Assembly (NCBI RefSeq): GCF_001640805.2
Contig: NC_066837.1
Location: 23,893,804-23,957,803 of the forward strand
Length of the DNA stretch: 64,000 nucleotides
Reading direction: 5' to 3'
Source: Lates calcarifer
Taxonomy: Eukaryota > Chordata > Actinopteri > Centropomidae
Positions 1 to 9,907 of the stretch are shown in pieces. The translations under genes were made by a program, and so were the position numbers. The first letter of the stretch is position 1. Each line of letters begins with the position of its first letter. The notes under the pieces are model-generated. The model made no database searches, was not told the DNA's origin, and worked only from the letters and a program-made list of their open reading frames with translations.

Positions 1-81
1 TAATGTATACAATTGTAAAAGTAGGGTATTCTCTAAATTGTCTAACAGTATGTATTGTAGTGATGGAAGGATCAGTCTTAC

Positions 82-2289
82 CGAGGATACCCACAGCAAA
101 GTACCCCAACAAGGCCAAGATGAAGAGGATACAGCAGAGGATGTCTGTGCAGCCCCTGAGTGAAGGAGAAGGCAGAGTATTGTTACTGCTGTCCTGTTGT
201 ACAGCGAGAAAATAAATAAATTATGATGAACAATTAAATAAGTCGTCTCACCTGTTGTGGATTGGTCCTTTGAAGTTTGGATCAAACTTCCTGGACTCTC
301 CTGGGAATAAAAAGAGACAACAGGACTGTATTTATTGCATTGTGTAAACTGATTTTTAGACTTCTAACTTCAATCTCACACATAATGAGACACACTGAGT
401 GTGGTTTCACTTGGAGGGCTCTTAACTAACCACCAACAACTGCATTCAGGGAAGACTTAAATGAAAACCAGCTAACCACAGCTGCTGGTAAAAAGTTGCT
501 GTTGACATTTACACATCAACCATCACACAGGCCAGTGAGCTTTCTAAAACAATAACATTTGAATGCATGTTACTGAAGCTTCATATTAATGGCAACATCT
601 GCACAATATTAATATACATGTATATACATATGGCAAATGCATGCAAAGTTACATATAAAAACAACAAACTGTTGTTCAGTGCAGTGATATATGTGATCTA
701 TTAATCATTATGGTTCAGACAAAACTCTTTACACTTAGGGAACAAAAACCTTAATGACTCATTTATTAGTTTCTATTGCAATTTTCTTGGAATCACTCAT
801 CTGTATAACTGGATTTTAGAACTGTATGATTATATCATTGTGATGGTCAGGTCTTTTCTATTTTCACATTTTGTCCCTGTTGGCAAATAAACTCTCTCTG
901 TCAGAAGGGTCTTCAAAGTGAAACTAAAAATACGCAAGGATACAATAAATTTCTCTGCTGAATAATGAGCACCTACTGTACAGGAAGTGTAACGTACTAG
1001 AGCCAAAATAGTTGGTCAATGAAATGATTTTCTCAACTGACAGAAAAGGATTTCCTTATTTCATTGTCTTATGTGATAATAAACTCTTAATAATACAGTA
1101 TTTGAGACACAAATGAGTACAATATACAAGTGTAAGCCCATGTATTGACAGAGCCAGGCTATTCTTCAGAACAAAAGGATTCTTCTGTCTGACTGTTATG
1201 CCTAACAACCAACAAAATGGCTCCCCGGCGACAGTGAGCTCCCTGTGGACATCGCCAGCCGCCATGGAAACACCTCAGACACGGCAGAGGAGAAGCACCA
1301 ACTGAGCCCATCCTGCCTGCGGTGAGATCATCGTGATTAACACTTAGAGTCAACATGAGCCAGAACAATGAGCGTGGATGTATTCATCGGTAATTTTCAG
1401 GCTTCTACATTACACCTTGAAATATGTTTTACACAGGAAATCAGCCTGGTATAGAACTCAGCTCACCAACATCCTTTTAAGAGATAACCAGATGACTTTG
1501 CTGTGAGCTGTTGCACATCCTGTCACATTGCTGTAACTGCCTGCCACAGCCTTCATGACACTTACATGACGAAGCAGCATTAAACAGGTCTTTAAATGCT
1601 CTGCTACAGGCACAGAGTCAGAGGCGAGCCCAGCTTCTTGTCACTGCCTTCTGCTTACACACAGTATGTTTGCTACTTCACACACTACTAGTACACTCAC
1701 ACACATAAACAGGATACACATCAAAGCTCTGCCCACACATCGTAGACACGACCGGCATCACTTTATAACTTAAAGTACAGTATGTCATCTAGTGGTAATA
1801 TGTGGCTTATAACAGTTCATTAACCATCACAATTAGCGAAATATAAGCCATTAGTCAGTAGTGCTCCCTATCTGAGCTGAGCTCTCAAGCTGGAGCCGTG
1901 TCAACAAGACATTCAGCGACAAATGAACATCCAGCTTACAATAAATTCACCTGGGAAGGCTGTTACAGTACCTTGTCTTTCGTATTTTGTCATTCTCTCG
2001 TTATTTCTCTCAGAGTTTCTGTCATAGACGCTTTTATAGATTCCTCTGTGTGCTGTATGTGGTAGTTGTTTCTTTATGTCTTCTTCCTGTATGAGGTCTG
2101 GGTCCTCTAACTTCTTACTTCCTTCTTTCAGAATATTCAGAGCTCTCCCTCTCTTCGGTCCCTCTCTTGGCTCACAGCTTATCGGGGGAGTTGCCGCAAA
2201 AACAGTATTGATAGGGGAATTGAGAGAGGGACTCAAACACAACAAAGACATGTGGCGCCAAGAACCTGCTGCTGCCAAAACTGGCTGTG

Positions 2290-2326
<37 letters not shown>

Positions 2327-5300
2327 GACTTAAATGAGTACTTTTTACACCTCTGACAACAGTGAGTGTTTGTTTCAGCATGGGTAACATTCACAGTATG
2401 AAATCAAAAAATCTTTAACACCAGCATCATAGCAGTTATTTTAGGTTTCAGCTCACTCCGCTCAACATGCTAAACTGTCCTCACTTTCCTTCCTTTCAGG
2501 TGTTTTACAGTGTGCAACTACATGCAGAGCAGCTGCACTCTCACCTCACTGTAGTCATATGACCAAAAAATATCTCACTCCACCAGCACAGCACTTAACA
2601 TTGGCTTTGAAAAGAAAAACAGCGTTATAAAACTCTACTACTGGACAGTTTGCTCTTTAACCCCTGTAAGATTAATGGCCATCTCGCCAATGTTTTCTCA
2701 GCTTCCTGTTTCTACTTTAAGCCGCAGTTTTCCAGACTGTTACAGCACTTCAACTACATGGCCCTCTAAGTGCTTTCAAGTTAAAACTTTATATCACTAA
2801 CTTCCTAATGTGTGGACAAAGATTTATCGAAATGGTTTCACGCATTGTTAAGACAACCACTTGGTTATTGGGCCTACTGACACACAAGTCGACAGGCTGA
2901 AATATACATCAGAGATAAGATCATCATGTTCTCTGGTGGCACATGACCGTGGTCTGGTCTGCCCACCTCTGCTGCCATGTGATGGACTAATGGCATGCAT
3001 GAAATACAATAACAACTATTGACCTCATATACAAGCTTGTTATGCTGCCATCTCCTTCTCAGTCCAGTTTTTTTAACCTGTATTAGAGCCCAGCAGATAC
3101 TGAAGTTTTGAGACTGATGTCACCATATAAATAAGAATGGACATTTTGATAAATGTGTATATTTGCTTTCTTGCTAAGAGTAGGAAAAGAATAATACCAC
3201 TTACCACCAGCTCATCTTAAACTCATAAATTAAAAGGTTTCATCCCATTTGTTTAATCTGTACTAAAGCCAAAATGTAAAAATGTAAAAAAAAACAAAAA
3301 AACAAACTGCATTCTGCAAGGGTTATGTGCCGAGACTATTTCTTAACTGGAAGCAGAGACAGTACAGAATGTGATCTTCTGTACAGCTGCCACACAAACA
3401 TATAACATTTTAATTAGTGAGCTTTAGAGGTGCTGGTTAGTGGACTTTGTTATGTGGGCATAGCCAGGCTAGCTGTTTCCCCCTGTTTCCACTCTTTGTG
3501 CTAAGCTAACTAGCTAGCAGTAGGTTCATACTTAGCATACAGGCATGAGAGTGGTATCAATATTCTCATCTAACGTTCCTCAAGAACATGAATATGCACA
3601 TTTCCCCAAAATCATTCCTTAAAGAATATGATAATTGTTATAAGCTAATATTCTTGTTAAAGCATAACAGACATAACACAATTAAATATTTTCAATGAAG
3701 GTCCACCAAATCAGTTTTTTTTTTTAGAATAGTGACCAGAACTACATACAGAGCATTTTACCACTGAAAAGTAAACCTGTCAGTGCTCATAGATGTAACT
3801 ATGTAAACAAGACACTGACTTACCCTCTAGGTTTTTAGTGTTTCTGCACAGCAAATATTTGTTACTTAAAACATTTTTGTTATGTTTGTTACAACATGCT
3901 AACATTGACACATCTGTGAAAAGCTAAAATGAGCTGATGCTGTCAGTATAAAATACATAAAATCATAAAAGTCATAAAACAAGTCATTGTTTTAAAACAG
4001 GACCAAAAATGTTGCCTGAAATGGATTTAGATTTCAATTACTGATATATTTTTGTTAACCAAAGTTTGCATGGTTTGCTGTTTCTGTTTGGTCTTACCCC
4101 CCATCCCTGCAATCACTTTGTGTGTATACATTTTCTCTTTCTTTATACTGAAGAGGATAAACACTGAAAGTGATTTTTCCATCAGCCTGTCATTTCTAGG
4201 ACCATCTGCAAATGTGAGAGACACAGCTCCATTAGAGCTGGAGAAACAGGCAGCTCTTTGCCTGTTTTGTGCCACGGAACAATCTCCAATTGTGCTGAAA
4301 AGGATTCCAGCAGATTTGTTGTCGTTGCGTACAAGCTGCCAAATGTCCTGTTAATGGCCTTGTTTGTGTATGTAATTGGCAAAATTAATGTGACAGTGGT
4401 TTAGTGATGTCAATCTGCTGCAGTACATGTAGTAACCTTAAAAAGATTTTTAAAGGTGTTAATGTTATAGACTTTGGGTAACCTTGATTCCTTAGGTGGT
4501 TTATTACACATCCTCCAGAGACCTTGATAGTGAAACCCCACAGCGCCTACCAGACAGTCTCAGTCTGCATTCAGGTCCATATGGAGTTAAAAACGTCTGC
4601 CAAGCCTTATCCAAACCTTGAGTGAATGTGTGTGTGTTAAAGGAAGTGATGATGTCATGACTGATGTGAATCACTAATGGGCCCTCAGGGGTTATCAGAT
4701 GAGCCTTTCCCTGGCTACCTTAATGGGTTAGTGGCCACTGTGGTTGTGCGCGTGTGTGTGCGCGCACACAGATTGATCATGCATGGAGACAATATAAGTA
4801 CATTTAGTCTCCTGTGCTCTTTTTCCTCACATTTTTATCTTTCTGTCTAGGACATGTAGATAAAGATGCATACAGCATTGACAGAATCTCAAAAACTACT
4901 GTTCTACTCCTGTATCAAGCTGCTGCCACCGCTTCAAAAAACCTCCCTCAGCTACTAATGAGGCCACTGGCCTACATCCTCTTAAAAGGCACAGATGAAA
5001 CACATTAAAGTCTCTTTTTGAAGAGTTAAATACATAAAAAGTGACAACCACTGGCTCAGATCACTGTCTCTCTGCTCTTCCCAGTCACTGCCTGGATCAA
5101 ACAGCAACAGTTTGTCTCGTTTTCCCAAACCAACAGGCAAAGTCCAAATGACAAGCGATCATTGTGAAACATTTAGCAGTGGTGTCTTTGTGTGTGTATA
5201 CATGCAGTGTGTGTGTGGTGATGCATCTGAGTGTGTGCCAGCTTGATATTGACTGGAAGCCTCTTGACTGTGTCTGCTGAGTGGGTAGGGCAGGCAAGGC

Positions 5301-6707
5301 TGAACACAGTCCTAGGCAGTGCAGGCTGCAGCCTGCCTGTGCATGCACACCAGCCCAGATAGCAGGGAAATGTAGTAGTAAGCACCAGGACACAGCTCAC
5401 AGGTCAAACTCTGTTCATAAAAACTACTGTTTAAGAACACTGGAGAGCTGGAATCTGTATTGTGTGTTTGTATGCTGTAAACCTTTATCCTCGGTTTAAA
5501 GGGGCTGTGGTTTTTGACCTTTTATGGGGGAGGGGAGCCAAAGAAAGAGAGCTGTTTATATGGTAACAGGAAAGCAACAAGGAAATGCTCCACAGTGGGA
5601 GCTCCATGGATGGACTGGAGAGGATGTGTACTTGACATTATGGGTGTGGGCTGTTGGAAGCATCTTACATTGTGAAAGAGGGAATAACTCAACAGTCAAG
5701 CAGCATTAGTGTTGTCTTCCCAATGAAATACTAGTGTGAAGGTTGTGGTTTGCATTCTGCATCAGCAGTCTATTGCAATCCTCTCGTATAACAACGCTGA
5801 CATGGGGTATTACAATAAGAATAACACTGGTTATGAAGACTTCATGACTAAGCAGTCCATATGAACAACAGCCCAGCCCAGACATGAGGAGACCACAGCA
5901 GGCTGCTGTAGGCAGCCGAGTTGGTGCTGGTGGAGAAAATGCATGTGTGACACACATGATAATCAGCAATGAGTCATGTGTTTGGCTGGTATAGATGATG
6001 AATTTTCCATAATATGTCCATGCAAAAAAAGTGTGAACAAAAGCAATTAACATCTGGGAAGTGCATGTGTTTCTGTGTTTGTGTGAGTATCTATGTGTGA
6101 TTATGTGCATCTGTGAATGAAACAACCATATGTCAGTCTGCGAAACACCAAATGATTTTTAGCCCAGGGGAAAACACAATAAATCAAATATACTATTCAT
6201 GCATCTGGTTTCTCCTCCTCTGTGGCCTGCTTTCCTGCAGTAACCTGAATATCAAGCCAATTTGTCAACCTACTTTTCTTTATCAGTCACATGAAGCCAT
6301 ATACCAACAATAAATAACTAGGCTAATGTTTGTAACTTTAGTTTCATTTAGAGATATGTGTGGTTTGTGATATAGGCTGTTAGGAGGGAGGAAACGAGCC
6401 ACATATAAACACCCATCAACGGCATGTTGCCTTCATTGACTGAGCCCTGTCAAGTGAAACATTAAAGACTAATTTAATTCACATTATCCGAGATTAGAGA
6501 TGTTGACTCCTCTGGAAAAACAAGCGGGCAGTGGAGGATGAGCATGCCTCCAGATCTGCATAAGACCCATGAGGTCCACACCCATCCATCCATTGCAGTC
6601 ATTGTTTCCATTTCTTCGCCCGTTTAGAGTAAAATCAAAGATCGAGGAGAAGGGATAACGTTCTTCTTACCGTATTTCGGGTCCGGGTTTTTTTCCTCCA
6701 GCTCCAT
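82..6707 (-). CDS. slc44a2: slc44a2, choline transporter-like protein 2 (5' part only)
   Basis: Three coding exons are visible on the minus strand: 6707-6671 (start ATG at 6707-6705, MELEEKNPDPKY), 300-252 and 155-82. Every boundary has GT/AG and the phases join cleanly (1 then 2). The joined start reads ...SRKFDPNFKGPIHNRGCTDI, which is the SLC44/CTL signature (KYDPTFKGPIYNRGCTDI in mammalian CTL2), followed by the first membrane segment (ILCCILFILALLGYFAVGIL). The RGCTDI form and short acidic N terminus favour SLC44A2 over SLC44A4. The family has about 700 residues and ten membrane passes, works at the plasma membrane and mitochondria and is linked to choline transport. Only about the first 53 residues are here; the rest lies beyond position 1. 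Intron 1 is 6.4 kb and intron 2 is 96 bases. Confidence 0.88.
1972..2251 (-). CDS. possible alternative first exon of slc44a2
   Basis: Inside slc44a2 intron 1, same strand, an open frame runs from an ATG at 2251 to a good donor (GACAAG/gtactg) after 1972. It ends in phase 1, exactly the phase that slc44a2 exon 2 needs. A second in-frame ATG at 1993 would give a very short leader, MTKYERQ, then the shared GESRKFDPNF. The longer frame would add about 93 residues, charged and hydrophilic in the second half (KKLEDPDLIQEEDIKKQL). Mammalian SLC44A2 is known to use two promoters with different short N termini, so the arrangement is plausible. No promoter motif is obvious, and a CA tract (2293-2325) lies just upstream. 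It could be chance. Confidence 0.3.
2293..2325. repeat. (CA)n microsatellite
   Basis: Uninterrupted AC dinucleotides for about 33 bases in slc44a2 intron 1, just upstream (in gene sense) of the candidate alternative exon. Confidence 0.95.
3441..3640 (+). repeat. dispersed repeat (family with 54945 and 59080)
   Basis: Contains AGCCAGGCTAGCTGTTTCCC, CCTGTTTCCACTCTTTGTGC, TAAGCTAACTAGCTAG, GAGAGTGGTATCAATATTCTC and ATCTAACGTTCC. The same blocks in the same order occur at 59080-59245, on the same strand. Lies in slc44a2 intron 1. Confidence 0.65.
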
Positions 6708-6909
6708 TCTCTCACACTGCTCGGCTCCTCGCTGCTGATCAGACCTTAGACAGGACAGTTACCATGGAAATGTCGAGGAAAGAAACATCAATAACAGTGG
6801 CCGACCGCTCCGGCTACAGTCAGTGAGCGAGAGAGAGAGAGGGAGAGAGAGACCATCCCAAACCAAACTGAAGCACGGCGCGTTCCAGGCTAACGGAGTC
6901 GAGAGACAG

Positions 6910-6955
6910 CCAATGAGAGAGAAGAGCTTGGCGACTGACACCTTCCACAGCCAAT
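6910..6955 (-). promoter_or_regulatory. CCAAT pair, likely slc44a2 core promoter region
   Basis: Two CCAAT boxes (6910-6914 and 6951-6955, each in the context AGCCAAT) lie 41 bases apart, about 200-250 bases upstream of the slc44a2 start codon. The surrounding stretch, roughly 6600-7000, is more GC- and CpG-rich than its flanks and contains a GAGAGA tract (6828-6852). Paired CCAAT boxes are typical NF-Y sites of TATA-less vertebrate promoters. Strand assignment rests on the gene that follows. Confidence 0.45.
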
Positions 6956-7019
6956 CAGAGAGCGCCTTAGCGGAACAAAAACATTTGTCAAGCTGCTACT
7001 TCAATGGAATGTGTTGAGT

Positions 7020-7884
7020 GTGTTTTTGAAAACTAACGTGTTTCAGGTGGGCATCACGGTTTTAGAAAGACTTAAAATGACCTGTCTCCTTTTCACGTTT
7101 AAGATTAAATTAGAGGGCGTTATTTATTTACTTACTTATTCACATATCTATTTATTTGTCATATGCGCGAGATAAAAAAAACAAACAACAGCCCAATAAA
7201 CAGTGTACAAAGAGCACAGCAGTGATGGAAAATAAAGTAAACTTAGGTTACTCAAATACAATTTAGAGCTATTAATACTTAAGCACTCTGTGTACTCTGC
7301 GTCAATTCATAACTACACTCCAGCGAAATATTATACTCTCACTCAACTATGTAGGCTAATGTTTGTTCAGTATTTGACAGTTACTTACTAGTTATTTTGC
7401 AGATTAAAGTTTTGTCATACAAAGCATGCTATCAGCTGTACATTACACTATAATGTATATCTAGAGTAGCTATATCTGGCTCCACATTTACCAAATACAC
7501 CCTTAAAATACAGCATAAGGAGTGCTTTTACTTTTGATACTTCCAGTACATTTTGCTCATTATTCCTCTATACTTAAAAAGTTTGAATGCAGGACTTTAA
7601 CATATGTATTTTATAGTATTTATCTTAGCTGAAGGACAGATTTCTTCCACCAGTGGATCACAGTCAACTCCACTTTGAGGGGGAAAAAAAAACCTGTTGC
7701 TGTAGCTACATGTCCTCACGTGAAGTGTGGATCACAGAGGCAGGATACTCTGAGTAATGACTTTGTACTTTATAGATAAGCACTGTCATGATAAGTTTCC
7801 TTGTTAATCAGTGGATAAATGGCTGGTCTACTCTTTCTGGGCTGCTGTACTTAACTACACTACAGGAACTCTGTGATGTACAAA

Positions 7885-7941
<57 letters not shown>

Positions 7942-8700
7942 CTCAATAAAATTCTTACAATTCAATTTTTGAGCAGAGGAACATTAGGAGAGACTACATC
8001 CTCACATTACTCAACTGGCTGCCAAGTGAACTATGACAGGGAATTGTGTAACTGCTCTGCCGGTAAACTAATGAATAATTAAGAGGACAAGACACCTTAT
8101 CAGGTTTCTTAACAAAGTCGTGAGAACATTTCACACATTTAAAATCACAGTCAGTAATCATGTTTTATCCAAGAAAAGTAGCAACATGTAAAGACATCTC
8201 TCTCTGACATGCTGGGCTGATAAACAATTGATTTTACTCTAATTCTTGGGGTTTTCTTGCTTTCATGTATTGTCTACATGGTAGATGGTGAAGGGAGGTC
8301 AAAGGTAAATAGCCCTAACACATTAAATGAAACAATATTGATGGTTTAGCTGTTGTTGTTGTGTTGGCCCGTGGTTAGGGACTCCTCTGACAGCTGCAGT
8401 GTCACTTATAAAATGTTGTGTACACTCAGATATTGTCCACATGACTCCTTATTTTACCAGCCAATGAGCTGGAAAGGCGTTGGCCGACTCCCTCCACACA
8501 CCCCAGCCGCACAGCAATCCGAGAACGCCATTTTGAGTGAGGACGTGTGTCCCTTATTTAATTTACACATCTGCTAGGAATGAAACAGTACGCTACACAG
8601 GACGCAGGGACACAGCTCTAACATTCCCACCACACAAGCTTCCCATGGTTATTCAACGTATTCATTTTCTATCGCTGCAACAGGCAGTTAAAGTTAGTTG
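7020..8700. other. intergenic, slc44a2-gcdh
   Basis: AT-rich intergenic DNA between the divergent slc44a2 and gcdh genes. It holds a long CA microsatellite at 7887-7940. The open frames at 8353-8577 and 8537-8890 show no family resemblance and overlap what should be the gcdh promoter. Nothing else is supported. Confidence 0.5.
7887..7940. repeat. (CA)n microsatellite
   Basis: Uninterrupted CA dinucleotides for about 54 bases, intergenic between slc44a2 and gcdh. Likely length-polymorphic. Confidence 0.97.
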
Positions 8701-8739
8701 TATAACTTCCATGTGTTGCATAACTTTGAGTCGCACATT

Positions 8740-8910
8740 GCTCCAGTGTGTTCTGCCTCACCTGTCATGGTGGAACGGAGCTCCCACGTCTGTCGTTACG
8801 TATTCCTGTGACGTTTCACCGGGAGAAATGTTACTTAAGCAACTTTTATGGCTCATGTCACCGCTGAGAAGTCATCCGATCATCAGATAAACTCACCGAG
8901 AGGAAAAAAG
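8740..8910 (+). promoter_or_regulatory. probable gcdh promoter and 5' non-coding exon
   Basis: The stretch is richer in CpG than its surroundings and ends in a purine run followed by a splice donor (GAAAAAAG/gtactg, donor at 8911). The first coding exon of gcdh starts at 9411 after an acceptor (GTGTTCAG) only seven bases before the ATG, so a separate upstream non-coding exon must exist. This is the best candidate. The transcription start cannot be placed from sequence alone. Confidence 0.4.
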
Positions 8911-9417
8911 GTACTGTACAACTGGATGTTTTGGACGAGGGTTCCTTAAGATAGGTCACTAAATATTTACATTGTTGCTGGTCCAACTGGTTTTCCGTGC
9001 TTTAAACACTGTTTACTGGACAGTATGTTAATTTCCTGTAATGTCATCTGTAAAATGTCATAAGCAGGATGCAGTTTAATTGCTGAGAAAATATTTTAAA
9101 CTTGACATCAATACCTAAGCCCCTAATCTTTGTCGTGCATGGAGTGATAATGATGCAGTGATGAAATTAATACCCTGACTCAGAAAGTGTGTTTATTAGC
9201 TTACTAAAAAATACACAAACTTGTCATTAACAATACTGCATTGTCTTATATTTGCCTGATTTTCACTGGCTTTTCAACCTGCAATTCTGTCACATAACAA
9301 TGTGCCTAACTAAAAAGTGCTAACACCCTGTTATATTGAAATATTCCAACTTAAATATATTTGTTGTATATATTTCCTCTCATTTCCCTCTTATTTTCCT
9401 CTGTGTTCAGTAAACAT

Positions 9418-9852
9418 ATGGCTCTCAGAAGCACTATCACTCGTCTGCTCACCAACAGCCAGAAATGTGCTGTTGTCACAGCATCAAGAGCCCAGGGCAC
9501 AGCTGCTGCAGCTCAGAAAGGTACAGCTGAACTTATTTAGTAATTCTTTAAATATATAGAAAGGATAGTAAGATAAGGTTGGAGTGACAGCCTTTAGGGG
9601 AACAAATAAGTTTCTTAATGTGCTAAACACTGTCTTCATTTGTGTCTCAAAAGACAAAGAAAATTGAATGAAGTTCTTTAAATGTGTGTAAGATATTGTT
9701 TAATCCACAGGACTTTAACACTTTGATTTTTCAACCTTTCAGATGCTGAAGAAGTCAATAAGCCAAAGGCAAAGGCAGGTAAGTGACAGTTGAACCTGGT
9801 CTGCTCAGATTCCTTCACATGTTCTGTTACCACATATGATGGTGACATAACC

Positions 9853-9907
<55 letters not shown>

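Larger units (their letters stand above)
301..6670 (-). other. slc44a2 intron 1 content
   Basis: Apart from the candidate exon at 1972-2251, no coding exon is convincing. It contains a CA microsatellite (2293-2325), an interspersed teleost repeat (about 3441-3640), a second repeat fragment with the tgctaaca type of motif (about 3885-3950) and an alternating purine-pyrimidine palindrome (4755-4770). Open frames such as 5706-6125 minus lack splice logic and recognisable sequence. Confidence 0.6.

Noticed and set aside
5706..6125. Open frame of 139 codons on the minus strand
   Set aside because: It crosses low-complexity TGTG/CACA sequence, has no family resemblance and no splice partners, and lies inside slc44a2 intron 1.
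8353..8890. Two plus-strand open frames upstream of gcdh
   Set aside because: They fall in the likely gcdh promoter and non-coding exon and resemble nothing known.
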